Below are positions 19,657-27,296 of a stretch of DNA of 64,000 nt, piece after piece. The position numbers and the translations under genes were made by a program. The DNA lies in NCBI GenBank assembly GCA_910574835.1, contig CAJTDE010000020.1, positions 1-64,000 on the forward strand, given 5' to 3'. The notes under the pieces are model-generated. The model searched no databases and was not told the DNA's origin. It was given only the letters and a program-made list of their open reading frames with translations. Numbering within the stretch: position 1 is the stretch's first letter; each line of letters starts with the position of its first letter. The stretch is from Clostridia bacterium. GTDB lineage: Bacteria; Bacillota; Clostridia; Lachnospirales; Lachnospiraceae.

Positions 19657-20208
19657 TTAACGGTGATGACGGCCGCCGTGGTGACCACCGCCGTGATGAC
19701 CGTAATTGCCGCTGTTGGTATTCCGGCTCGTGATTCCATAGCAGCCGCCTCCATACTGGCAGGCGCCGTCTACAATGCAGCCGCCGTCCCAGGGACAGGT
19801 TTCGTTCTGATAGCAGGGCGCGCCGCTGCAGATGCCTCCGTACTGACAGACGCCGTTCACATCACAGGTATTGTTGCCGGTGCAGTAGCCGTTCGCATAG
19901 CAGGCTGCATAGGTCGGTGCCGGTTCCGGCGCCTGGGCCGGAGCTTCCGGCTGTTCTGCGGGCGCAGTCGTCGCAGTATTGCCGGCTGCCGCGGTAACCG
20001 GGGCAACATTGTCTGTTGGCGCAGCATCGGCTATTGCATTATCCGCCGTACCGGATTTCTGATTCCTGTTGGCCGTATATGTCACTGTGCGGATACTTTT
20101 TGCCCGTCTGGAATGACTGCCGTGATGAGCCTGAGCCACACCGGACACACTTCCCGCCAGTACAAACGCCAGCGCCAGAGATAACACGATTTTTAAACAT
20201 CTTTTCAT
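19657..20208 (-). CDS. Secreted Cys-rich protein with His-rich ends
   Basis: 183-residue exported protein not assigned to a known family. A signal peptide (residues 1-27, ending VAQA) would leave a mature N-terminus HHGSHSRR. A Pro/Ala/Glu-rich linker follows (about 60-95), then a domain with ten cysteines containing two related units around NGVCQYGGIC and DGACQYGGGC, then a His/Gly-rich C-terminus. The ATG at 20208 follows AGGAGG; an upstream TTG in the same frame lies inside repeat R2 and is not the start. The sigma/anti-sigma pair follows 73 bases later, so this is either their target or their signal sensor. Confidence 0.75.
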   Translation of the reverse strand: MKRCLKIVLSLALAFVLAGSVSGVAQAHHGSHSRRAKSIRTVTYTANRNQKSGTADNAIADAAPTDNVAPVTAAAGNTATTAPAEQPEAPAQAPEPAPTYAACYANGYCTGNNTCDVNGVCQYGGICSGAPCYQNETCPWDGGCIVDGACQYGGGCYGITSRNTNSGNYGHHGGGHHGGRHHR

Positions 20209-20224
20209 AATGGAAAACCTCCTA

Positions 20225-20306
20225 TTCCAGTTCCGCAATATCTCCAACAGTACACATGTATGAAATCAATTTCCAGCCGCTTTATGATGCGTCTGTAAAT
20301 CGATTT
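20225..20306. repeat. R2 hairpin repeat, full copy
   Basis: 82-bp element that begins TTCCAGTTCCGCAATATCTC and ends with the hairpin 20263-20306 (AAATC...CAG...CGC / GCG...CTG...GATTT). On the minus strand its end reads GGAACTGGAA directly before TAGGAGG, the ribosome site of the secreted Cys-rich protein gene. Confidence 0.88.
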
Positions 20307-20330
20307 GTGTTCTGTTGGATATATTGTTGT

Positions 20331-20350
20331 TTCCAGTTCCGCAATATCTG
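20331..20350. repeat. R2 repeat, partial second copy
   Basis: TTCCAGTTCCGCAATATCTG repeats the first 19 bases of the R2 copy that ends 25 bases earlier, in the same orientation. The rest of the element is not recognisable here. Confidence 0.7.
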
Positions 20351-20369
20351 CTCTAATTCACACTTCATA

Positions 20370-20400
20370 TATAATACGCTCAAAGGAATCCGATTCCTTT
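20370..20400 (-). promoter_or_regulatory. 19-bp palindrome and possible promoter of the secreted protein/sigma operon
   Basis: AAAGGAATC-C-GATTCCTTT is a perfect palindrome (20382-20400). On the minus strand it is followed within 5 bases by CGTATTATA. An ECF-like TGAAAG...CGTATT arrangement can be read across it, with an 18-base spacer that is longer than usual, or a plain TATTAT -10. It lies 160 bases upstream of the gene, with the R2 copies in the leader. Confidence 0.4.
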
Positions 20401-20544
20401 CAAAAAAATAATTTTTTTATTTACTCCGCCCTCTCACCGCCAATACCCATTTTCCAATCCTTGGTTCCATTATATCACCTTACCCGCACGGAAACAATCA
20501 TAACCTTCCAACATTCCCCGCAAATCTCCGAAAAAAACGCCGAA

Positions 20545-20578
20545 AAGGGCCTGCCGGCTTATTTCGCCGCAGACCCTT
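20545..20578 (-). terminator. Terminator after the ABC permease gene (R3-like hairpin)
   Basis: Hairpin with outer arms AAGGG / CCCTT and inner CTGCCGG / CCGCAG-type arms, 14 bases after the permease stop. On the minus strand it is followed by TTCGGCGTTTTTTT. Its core resembles the R3 repeats at 25.86 and 39.5 kb. Confidence 0.6.
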
Positions 20579-20591
20579 CGCTGCCTGAGTT

Positions 20592-22799
20592 TTATATCAT
20601 AGTATCGTCCCGCAAAACCTCAGCCAGCCGAATCTTCCGTATATTTCTCCACCCGAGATAATAAGCCAGCGCCACAGCTCCCAGAATAGCCAGCATAAAA
20701 AAACCAATCGGAATAAACGGCGCCACCGCCAAAAATTCCCCGGCCCCGAGATAACTCAGTTTCAGCATCCCTCTTACCACAAGAACCGCCAAAGGCAGCG
20801 TAATAAGAACCGGCCGCCCCGCAATCACCAAAGCCTCAATGCAGAACATCTTCCGAATCCCCTCCGGCGTCACGCCCACGGACAGATACCGGGCAAATTC
20901 CCGTTTTCTCTGGCGCACAAAGCCCAGCGTATTCGAAAACACATTGCCGATGCCAATCACAGCAAGAAGCACGCAAAAGCTTCCTAATACCGCTTTCATT
21001 CCCTGTATCTGCTTCCCATTCGTCTCATACTCCCGAATACGGTTCTCACCTTCCGTCTCATAAGCTTTGGCAAGCCTTCCCTCAAGCTCCCTCTGTAAAA
21101 CATCCAATTCCTCCAAGGTGACGCCCTCCCTGCCAAGAACACAGAGGGAAACATCCTCCTCCGCGCCTCCAAGCCGCCCCTTAATCTCACTCCACAGCGA
21201 CGCCGGAACAATATGCACCAGTTCATAATAATCAAGGGTCGCGTATTCCTCCCGCAAAGCAGGCTCCTCCTTTGTATAAGCCAGAACCGGGATTTCCGCC
21301 GTCATTTCCTCCGCCCCGCTCTGCCTGAGGACGCTTGTACCGCTCTCCTTCACATAAGGAACATAATCCGGGTGCCGGAAATCAGGGTTTGTCACATCGC
21401 GGATCTGATTGAGAATCACCGCGCCGTCAAGCCGCTGCTTTGCCCCAATCCGCTCACAATAAGCCAGAAAGCTTGCATCATCCAGAATAACAACCGGCAC
21501 ATTCACCAGCCAGCCGCCTTCCGCCGGTACCGCCTCATTGCCGGAAGCATGGGAGAACCCGCCGAAAGCCTTCATATCCCCGCTCATTTCCTCCTCCGTG
21601 ACAATTCGTTTTACTGCTGCCTTCTGATAAAAAATGGCGTTTTCCACCCCGGGAAGTCCCCGAATTTCCTCCGCATACTCCAGGGTATCCACCTCCGCAC
21701 CGCGGACCGTCACCATAATATCCCACACATCCTGATACCGTTCAAAATACGTCTCCCTTGTGCTGATTTCCGCAGTGGCAAAAAAGCACTGCATTATGGT
21801 AAATGCCAAAGAAGACAGAACCAAAGACAGAGAGGCGGTCCGCAGAGATTTCCGCTGCGCCTTCAATGCATTTCCCGCCAGTTCCCCCTCCACTCCGAAT
21901 AAAAACGTAAGAATACGGGAATTTCTTTTCCGCTTTAACTGCAATTCTCCTGTATCTTTCATAGACTCCAAAGGCGTGTATCTGCTTAATCTGCGTGCCG
22001 GAATCCAAGCGGAAATCCATATGACGGCTGCCGTGGTCAACAGCGTCACTCCCAAAACCAACGGATGGTATCCGAAAACTGCCGTATGACGGTCCGGAAT
22101 ATCACTCGCCAGCATATTTGTCAGATGCACCAATACCATACTGCCGCCAATGCCCAGAAGGTTCCCCGCCAGAACCGGCACGGCGCACAGCGCTGCCGCC
22201 TCCTGCAAAAGACATGTCCGAATCTGCTTCGGCGTTGCCCCGATGCTGGACAAAATACCAAACTGATGAAGCCGCCCGTTCATGGATACCGCAAAGGAAT
22301 TGTGTATAATCACAATAAGCGATAAGGAAGCCAATACCAAAACAAACAGGTACATGGGAAACAAAAGCCTCGGCGCCCTGTCCTGAGCGCTGCGCACAAG
22401 GTACATAGCCAGAAGCGAATAATGATAGTCCGTCATTTCCGGCGAAATCCCCACAGCTGCGGCAATTCGGGGCGTGTCCTCAAAAGCCGTTCCCATATGG
22501 TCAAAATAGAGATCCAACACAATTTCCTGTCCTGCGGACTCTTTCTCATTTACAACAGCATCCCTTACATGGGCAAAATTCCGAACGGCTTCTATGGCTT
22601 CGCCGTCAAACTCCCCGGTAATACGGCTCTGCCAGCCGCCTTCCTCCAGTTCAATCCGTTCCACCTCATATTTCCACAGATTGTAAAATTCTCCGCAGAG
22701 CAGAGATAAAAGCAATGCGGAAATAAATGCCGCTGTTATCACGGACATACTTGAAGAGCGATTATGCTTGATATAGCTTGCCGAATAATCTTTCCACAT
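20592..22799 (-). CDS. FtsX-like ABC transporter permease
   Basis: 735-residue membrane protein with an N-terminal membrane segment (about 21-38), a first extracytoplasmic domain, three membrane segments, a second large domain and three C-terminal membrane segments: two FtsX-like units in one chain, as in MacB/LolC-type or peptide-export permeases. The ATG at 22799 follows GGAGGTGATTGT. It lies 4 bases after the ATPase gene. Such transporters usually move lipoproteins or antimicrobial peptides, or take part in envelope stress defence, and often sit behind a two-component system, as here. Confidence 0.9.
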   Translation of the reverse strand: MWKDYSASYIKHNRSSSMSVITAAFISALLLSLLCGEFYNLWKYEVERIELEEGGWQSRITGEFDGEAIEAVRNFAHVRDAVVNEKESAGQEIVLDLYFDHMGTAFEDTPRIAAAVGISPEMTDYHYSLLAMYLVRSAQDRAPRLLFPMYLFVLVLASLSLIVIIHNSFAVSMNGRLHQFGILSSIGATPKQIRTCLLQEAAALCAVPVLAGNLLGIGGSMVLVHLTNMLASDIPDRHTAVFGYHPLVLGVTLLTTAAVIWISAWIPARRLSRYTPLESMKDTGELQLKRKRNSRILTFLFGVEGELAGNALKAQRKSLRTASLSLVLSSLAFTIMQCFFATAEISTRETYFERYQDVWDIMVTVRGAEVDTLEYAEEIRGLPGVENAIFYQKAAVKRIVTEEEMSGDMKAFGGFSHASGNEAVPAEGGWLVNVPVVILDDASFLAYCERIGAKQRLDGAVILNQIRDVTNPDFRHPDYVPYVKESGTSVLRQSGAEEMTAEIPVLAYTKEEPALREEYATLDYYELVHIVPASLWSEIKGRLGGAEEDVSLCVLGREGVTLEELDVLQRELEGRLAKAYETEGENRIREYETNGKQIQGMKAVLGSFCVLLAVIGIGNVFSNTLGFVRQRKREFARYLSVGVTPEGIRKMFCIEALVIAGRPVLITLPLAVLVVRGMLKLSYLGAGEFLAVAPFIPIGFFMLAILGAVALAYYLGWRNIRKIRLAEVLRDDTMI

Positions 22800-22803
22800 A
22801 CAA

Positions 22804-23484
22804 TCACCTCCGCCGCTCATCGCCGATAATGCGTCCGTCCTCAATGGTGAGAATCCGCTCCGCCTCCAGAGCCGCTTTTTCATCATGGGTGATCAGAATA
22901 ACGGTCTGATTCAGATTCCGGTTGGAGAGCTTCAGCATATCCATAATCTCCCTGGAATTTCTCTGATCCAGATTTCCCGTAGGCTCGTCGGCCAGAAGAA
23001 GCGCCGGGCGGTAAATCAAAGCCCGCGCAATGGCAACTCTCTGCTGCTGCCCTCCCGACAGCTGATTAGGCATCGCCTCAAGCCTTTCCGCTATGCCCAG
23101 GGTGCTCACCACCTTCTCAAAATATTCCTGATTCGGCTTCTTTTTATCCAGAGTCAGGGGCATAAGGATGTTCTTTCTTACCGTAAGGGTGGGAATCAGA
23201 TTGTAAAACTGATACACCAGCCCCACCTTCCTGCGCCGGAAAATAGCGGCCTGTGTCTGATTCAGCCCCAGAAGGTCCGTTCCGTCTACGGTAACCTTCC
23301 CTTCCGTCGGCTTATCCACGCTGCCGAGAATATGCAGTAAGGTGGACTTTCCTGAACCGGAAGCGCCCACAATTGCTGCAAATTCTCCTTTGCTGACTGT
23401 CAAATCAATTCCGTCCAGCGCCGTTACCTGACTGCTTCCTGAGCCGTAGACCTTTCGGACCCCTTCACACTTTAAAATCTCCAT
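22804..23484 (-). CDS. ABC transporter ATP-binding protein, LolD/MacB type
   Basis: 226-residue ATPase with Walker A GASGSGKST, Q-loop YQFYNLIP, signature LSGGQQQRVAIARAL, Walker B LLLADEPTGNLD and H-loop ITHD. It powers the adjacent FtsX-like permease. Two ATGs are adjacent; the second (23484) has better spacing from AAAGGAG. It has its own promoter in the 130-base gap behind the histidine kinase gene. Confidence 0.94.
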   Translation of the reverse strand: MEILKCEGVRKVYGSGSSQVTALDGIDLTVSKGEFAAIVGASGSGKSTLLHILGSVDKPTEGKVTVDGTDLLGLNQTQAAIFRRRKVGLVYQFYNLIPTLTVRKNILMPLTLDKKKPNQEYFEKVVSTLGIAERLEAMPNQLSGGQQQRVAIARALIYRPALLLADEPTGNLDQRNSREIMDMLKLSNRNLNQTVILITHDEKAALEAERILTIEDGRIIGDERRR

Positions 23485-23594
23485 CATTATCTCCTTTCGT
23501 CTGCTTGCCTGGCTTTTCAGAGCGTACAGGGATTCCCAGGCGGTGTATTTCTTCTGTCTGCCTGTCTTTTTGGATTTCCCCTTATAACTTATAT

Positions 23595-23626
23595 TGTAGC
23601 AGACGAAAGTTACAGCTCAGTGACTG
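23595..23626 (-). promoter_or_regulatory. Promoter and response-regulator site of the ABC operon
   Basis: On the minus strand GTCAC-N4-CTGTAA (23612-23626) is followed after exactly 11 bases by a -10 TACAAT (23595-23600). The same layout occurs upstream of the response-regulator gene at 25903-25934. The site overlaps the end of the histidine kinase gene. A 10-bp inverted repeat, TTTCGTCTGC at 23495-23504 and GCAGACGAAA at 23601-23610, brackets the leader. Confidence 0.6.
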
Positions 23627-25050
23627 TAAAACCGAATTTCAAAACATGCACCCCCGCCCGGTATATTTCTTGCCCGGATGATTCCGTTCTGACGCTCAAT
23701 CAGCTCTTTTGAGAGGGCCAGTCCAATCCCGATTCCGCCCTCTCCCGCATTCTTTCCCCGGTAAAACCGCTCGAAAAGATGCGGGAGATCCTCCTTTGCA
23801 AAGCCTTCCCCCTCATCCCAAATAAGAATTTCCGTATACAGCGGATTCTGCCCGTAGGAGCAGCGAACCGTCCCGCCCCTGTTGTGCTCCATACAGTTTT
23901 TCATCAGATTCATAACGGCCTCCATCGTCCAGTCCGGATCTGCCGCTATCGCCATCTCCTGAAGCTCGGGGATGTCAATGGAAGTACCTGTCTCTGCAAA
24001 TAACTCCTGCAAATTATCCGCAGCCAGAACAAGGAGCGTAAATACATCCACTTCCTTTCTCCGGAGAACCAACGCTCCGGCGTCCAGCCGGGACAGCACA
24101 AGAAGAGCATCCTGCAAATGCGTAAGCCGCAAAATCTGCTTTTCCACCTGTTCCAAATGCTCCCTTCCCATCTCCGGCTTATCCGTCTGCTCTGAAAGTC
24201 CCTCTTTACTTCTCTTTTGACTCTCCGCCTGTTCTGAAAAGTCCCCTTTACTTCTCTTTTGGCTCTCCGCCTGCTCTGAAAAGTCCCCTTTACTTCTCTT
24301 TTGGCTCTCCGCCTGCTCCGAATTGTTTTCCTTACATTCCTGCCCCCCTATCTGTCCGGAATAGTTGCCCCTGCCCTCCTGCCGCATCATCTGCACCGAC
24401 AAGGACATGGCCGTTATCGGCGTTTTTATCTGATGCGCAATATTGGAAAGATTCTCCGCAAACTCATTTTTCGCCTGTACTGCCGCATCCTTTGTCTGGT
24501 AGAGATAAGTGACATTCTTATAAATCGCATCCTCCAATTTGGAAAATTCATCCTCCCCGGAGGCGGCGAGAACAGGGGCTTTCCCCATAGGAACCTGTTC
24601 CAGATAATCAGTCAGGGCCTGAATCCGCAAAGACTCTTTTTGATTCCGATATAGAAAGGTAAGAAACAACAGCAGAATCCCTGTCAAAATTCCCGCAAAG
24701 GCAAAGAACACCTCCTGCCCGTAAGCCGGTCCCGCAAAATCAGATACGCCATATCCCAGCGCGGCTAAAATATCCTCCTGCTCCCTGTCTGCCTGCCCGG
24801 AAGAATTATCCCGCGCCGTCTCATAAGACAAGCTGCCCTGCTGTCTCCGGGTATATTCTTTAAGGACGGCGGCAATGATTTCTCTTGTTTCCGGCTCTTG
24901 CTCCGCCGTCTCTGCGCAAATGGTATTCAGCAGTTCAAACTGCCGTCTTCCTTCACGGCCCAGCACAAGCATAACCGCAAGAGCCGAAGCAATCAGGCTG
25001 ACAGAGACCGCAGCCCCCACCGTAACAATAATGTTCCTCCTGCTGCTCAT
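23617..25050 (-). CDS. Sensor histidine kinase with tandem-repeat insert
   Basis: 477-residue kinase: membrane segments about 11-30 and 113-134 enclose an extracellular domain of about 80 residues; the phospho-histidine is His206 in NIAHQIKTP; ATP-binding motifs are MNLMKNCMEHN, DEGEGF and GIGIGLALSKELI. Between the two helices of the dimerisation domain there is an insert of about 70 residues carrying three tandem copies of a 14-residue unit. The start overlaps the regulator stop as ATGA, after GGAGGAGG. It should phosphorylate that regulator. Confidence 0.92.
   Translation of the reverse strand: MSSRRNIIVTVGAAVSVSLIASALAVMLVLGREGRRQFELLNTICAETAEQEPETREIIAAVLKEYTRRQQGSLSYETARDNSSGQADREQEDILAALGYGVSDFAGPAYGQEVFFAFAGILTGILLLFLTFLYRNQKESLRIQALTDYLEQVPMGKAPVLAASGEDEFSKLEDAIYKNVTYLYQTKDAAVQAKNEFAENLSNIAHQIKTPITAMSLSVQMMRQEGRGNYSGQIGGQECKENNSEQAESQKRSKGDFSEQAESQKRSKGDFSEQAESQKRSKEGLSEQTDKPEMGREHLEQVEKQILRLTHLQDALLVLSRLDAGALVLRRKEVDVFTLLVLAADNLQELFAETGTSIDIPELQEMAIAADPDWTMEAVMNLMKNCMEHNRGGTVRCSYGQNPLYTEILIWDEGEGFAKEDLPHLFERFYRGKNAGEGGIGIGLALSKELIERQNGIIRARNIPGGGACFEIRFYSH
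24191..24316 (-). repeat. Three 42-bp in-frame tandem repeats inside the histidine kinase gene
   Basis: Units at 24191-24232, 24233-24274 and 24275-24316 encode SEQAESQKRSKGDF-like peptides. The last two DNA units are identical and the first differs at a few positions, suggesting recent expansion. The frame is kept. The insert falls in the loop of the dimerisation hairpin. Confidence 0.95.
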
Positions 25051-25763
25051 AAGCCCTCCTCCATGCGATACCCCACGCTTCTGACCGTTTTCAGACATCC
25101 CGGCTGACGGAGCTTATCCCTCAGCCGCTTCATAGTAACAGTTAAGGTATTGTCGTTTACAAAGCTGCCGTGAACATCCCAAACATGTTCCAGAATCTTT
25201 TCTCTCGTAACGGTTCTTCCCTTATTCTCCATTAAATACAGAAGCAATTCATACTCCGACACACTCAGACTGACTTCCTCCCCCTGATCGGAAGATTCCG
25301 TAGGACAGTCTCCCGCCGTCTTTTCCCAATGACAGGAAACGGTTCTCCGTTCCCGATCTATCACAATCCCTCCGCAGGAAAGATACCGCTTTGCCGCATC
25401 GCCGGTCCTGCGCAGCAGCGCCAGTATCCGCGAATAAAGCACCTCCAGCTCAAAGGGCTTTACCACATAATCATCCGCACCGTTTTGAAAGCCGGAAACA
25501 ATATCCGCCGTATCTCCCCGGACTGTCAGAAAGATAACGGGCAGCTCCTTCCAGGTTTTGCGAATCCACCGGCACAGACTGTCTCCCTGCCCGTCCGGCA
25601 TATTCCAGTCCAGTAAAACACAGGTTGGCACATGAGTTCTCAAAGCCTGCTCCGCCTCCGAAAGAGCGGCGCACACCGTTACCCAAAGGCCCTTATTCTC
25701 CAAATATACCTTAACTGCCTGCGCAATATCGGGATCATCCTCTATATAATAAATTTCAATCAT
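25047..25763 (-). CDS. OmpR-family response regulator
   Basis: 238-residue regulator with a receiver domain (acidic pair EDD at 8-10, phospho-Asp52 in LLDWNMPDG, Lys in VVKPFE) and a C-terminal winged helix (LSVSEYELLLYLMENKGRTVTREKILEHVW, VTMKRLRDKL). The ATG at 25763 has GGAG at 7 bases; an ATG two codons upstream is also possible. It forms a two-component system with the overlapping kinase gene and probably acts at the matching sites at 25920 and 23612. Confidence 0.94.
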   Translation of the reverse strand: MIEIYYIEDDPDIAQAVKVYLENKGLWVTVCAALSEAEQALRTHVPTCVLLDWNMPDGQGDSLCRWIRKTWKELPVIFLTVRGDTADIVSGFQNGADDYVVKPFELEVLYSRILALLRRTGDAAKRYLSCGGIVIDRERRTVSCHWEKTAGDCPTESSDQGEEVSLSVSEYELLLYLMENKGRTVTREKILEHVWDVHGSFVNDNTLTVTMKRLRDKLRQPGCLKTVRSVGYRMEEGL

Positions 25764-25838
25764 TTTCATTCTCCGCCTTGCCGTCCACTTTATATCGCTT
25801 TCATTTTTCTGCTGCTTTCCCTGCTGTTTCCGCCCCAT

Positions 25839-25881
25839 AGCCCGACTTTTTATCGGGCTGCCGCAGAATCAGCCGGCAGCC
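25839..25881 (-). promoter_or_regulatory. Overlapping alternative hairpins in the response-regulator leader
   Basis: AGCCCGA / TCGGGCT (25839-25859) and GGCTGCCG / CGGCAGCC (25856-25881, an R3-like unit) share bases, so only one can form at a time. They lie between the promoter and the start codon. Confidence 0.4.
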
Positions 25882-25902
25882 TCCTACCCTGCTTTGTTCC
25901 TT

Positions 25903-25934
25903 ATTATATCCGAAAATAATTACAGTTCCGTGAC
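25903..25934 (-). promoter_or_regulatory. Promoter and response-regulator site of the RR-HK operon
   Basis: Minus strand: GTCAC-N4-CTGTAA (25920-25934), 11 bases, then -10 TATAAT (25903-25908). No -35 box is seen, as expected for an activator-dependent promoter. The match to 23595-23626 in both motif and spacing suggests autoregulation. Confidence 0.6.
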
Positions 25935-25957
25935 AAATACAAATGCTCTTTAAAAAA

Positions 25958-25999
25958 ATTCCCTTGTAAAATGCCTGCAAAAGCATAAAACAAGGGAAT
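25958..25999 (-). terminator. Terminator after the D,D-carboxypeptidase gene
   Basis: Perfect 10-bp arms ATTCCCTTGT / ACAAGGGAAT with a 22-nt loop, followed on the minus strand by seven T. Confidence 0.85.
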
Positions 26000-26026
26000 A
26001 CACAAGTTCTTAAATCTCCATACTTT

Positions 26027-27181
26027 TTAGGGTTCTTTTGTAAGCTCCTGGTACAGCTTCGCATGATCGTTGATACACCACCATTTGCTGCCCGAATTAG
26101 CTGTTACACAGATATAAGTTCTGCCGTTTTCATTGGTTCCGAAGCTCACCGCGCAGCTTCCCGACTCGTCCACAAAGCCCGTTTTTCCATAGACGGGAAT
26201 CCCGTTGGTCTCCTTATCCTCAATGCGCCGCACAAACCAGTTGGACAGCTCAATCCCTTCCGGGTGCTGCTCCGTGGCGGAGGTGGTATAAATACGTGTT
26301 GAAAACACCTCCCTGCACATCTCATTTTGAATAGCGGCCTCCATCATCACGGCCATATCGTAAGCGGTAGTATAATGGTCAGCCTCATAAATTCCGACGC
26401 AGTTGGTAAAATGGGAGGTCTTCGACAGCCCAAGCTCTTCAAGCTTCTGATTCATCAGATCCACAAAAGCTTCCTGAGAGCCCGCCACATAAATCGCAAG
26501 CCCCAGAGCTGCATCGGCCCCGGAGGGAAGAATGGTACCATACATCAGATCCCGTATCGTAACCGTCTCGTCCCTGCCAAAGCCTGCGTTGCTGCAGCGA
26601 TTTTTATAGCTGTAGTCCGTAATGTCAATGGTTATGGTAAATGTATCGTCCCAGTTCTCAACATGCTCCGCCGCAACCAGGGCCGTCAGCACCTTCGTCA
26701 TAGACGCCGGAACCATCCGGCTGAACGCATCCCTGGAAGCCAGGATGGTATCATTTTCCGTATCCGCAAAAAGAGCATAAGTGCTGGTGATATCCTCCCC
26801 CAGCGCCAAAGTATCCTCCGTAGCTTCATACCGGTAGTCCGGCTGAACGCCCGAACTGCCGTCACCTGCTCCCTGACCGTCTCCCTCCGGGCTGACCGCT
26901 CCTCCGCTTGACATGCTGTCTGCCAGAAGGGCGTTCTGTGCCTCTGCCGTAACTCTCTGGCGCAGACCGGCAACCGTTCCCCGATCCGGATTTATTTTCC
27001 CCCATATGATCTTTATCATGAACAGCAAAATGCCAATGGTCGCTGCTGCCATTCCTATCTTAATCGTCCGGCGGATCAACATCCGGCGTCTTCTTCTGCG
27101 CCGCATCTCCTGCCGCCTGCGCATGCGCCGCCTTCTCCGGCGCAGCTCGTCCTCATCGTCTTCGTATAGTCTTTCCAACAA
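26027..27181 (-). CDS. D-alanyl-D-alanine carboxypeptidase (peptidase S11) with Arg-rich cytoplasmic tail
   Basis: 384-residue membrane-anchored penicillin-binding-protein-like enzyme that trims peptidoglycan stem peptides. The active-site SxxK is in VPASMTK, KTG is in VYGKTGF, and the SxN position reads SGADAA, with Ala in place of Asn. The first 38 residues contain about 20 arginines and lie before the membrane segment (about 42-60), an unusual cytoplasmic tail. The start is TTG at 27181 directly behind TAGGAGAGA, part of an R2 fragment. Membrane anchoring is N-terminal; no C-terminal amphipathic helix domain is evident. Confidence 0.85.
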   Translation of the reverse strand: MLERLYEDDEDELRRRRRRMRRRQEMRRRRRRRMLIRRTIKIGMAAATIGILLFMIKIIWGKINPDRGTVAGLRQRVTAEAQNALLADSMSSGGAVSPEGDGQGAGDGSSGVQPDYRYEATEDTLALGEDITSTYALFADTENDTILASRDAFSRMVPASMTKVLTALVAAEHVENWDDTFTITIDITDYSYKNRCSNAGFGRDETVTIRDLMYGTILPSGADAALGLAIYVAGSQEAFVDLMNQKLEELGLSKTSHFTNCVGIYEADHYTTAYDMAVMMEAAIQNEMCREVFSTRIYTTSATEQHPEGIELSNWFVRRIEDKETNGIPVYGKTGFVDESGSCAVSFGTNENGRTYICVTANSGSKWWCINDHAKLYQELTKEP

Positions 27182-27200
27182 TCTCTCCTATTCCAGTTCC
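27182..27200. repeat. R2 repeat fragment at the carboxypeptidase start
   Basis: The minus strand reads GGAACTGGAATAGGAGAG directly before the TTG start, identical to the end of the R2 copy before the HD-hydrolase gene. The rest of R2, including its hairpin, is absent. Confidence 0.6.
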
Positions 27201-27296
27201 TGCTCATATGACTATTATATCCAAAAAATCCATTTATACAAAAATAGCATAAAAGAAGCCAAGGCACAACCCTCAGCTTCTTCCTTTTCTTACTTC

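Noticed and set aside
20209-20247. N-terminal extension MEILRNWNRR of the secreted protein, and the similar extension at 46603-46644
   Set aside because: The shared peptide comes from repeat R2. The real starts lie downstream, right after AGGAGG-like sites, and give a proper signal peptide and a proper HD-protein N-terminus.
24191-24316. CRISPR-like or intergenic repeat
   Set aside because: The 42-bp units are in frame inside a kinase gene and have no spacers.
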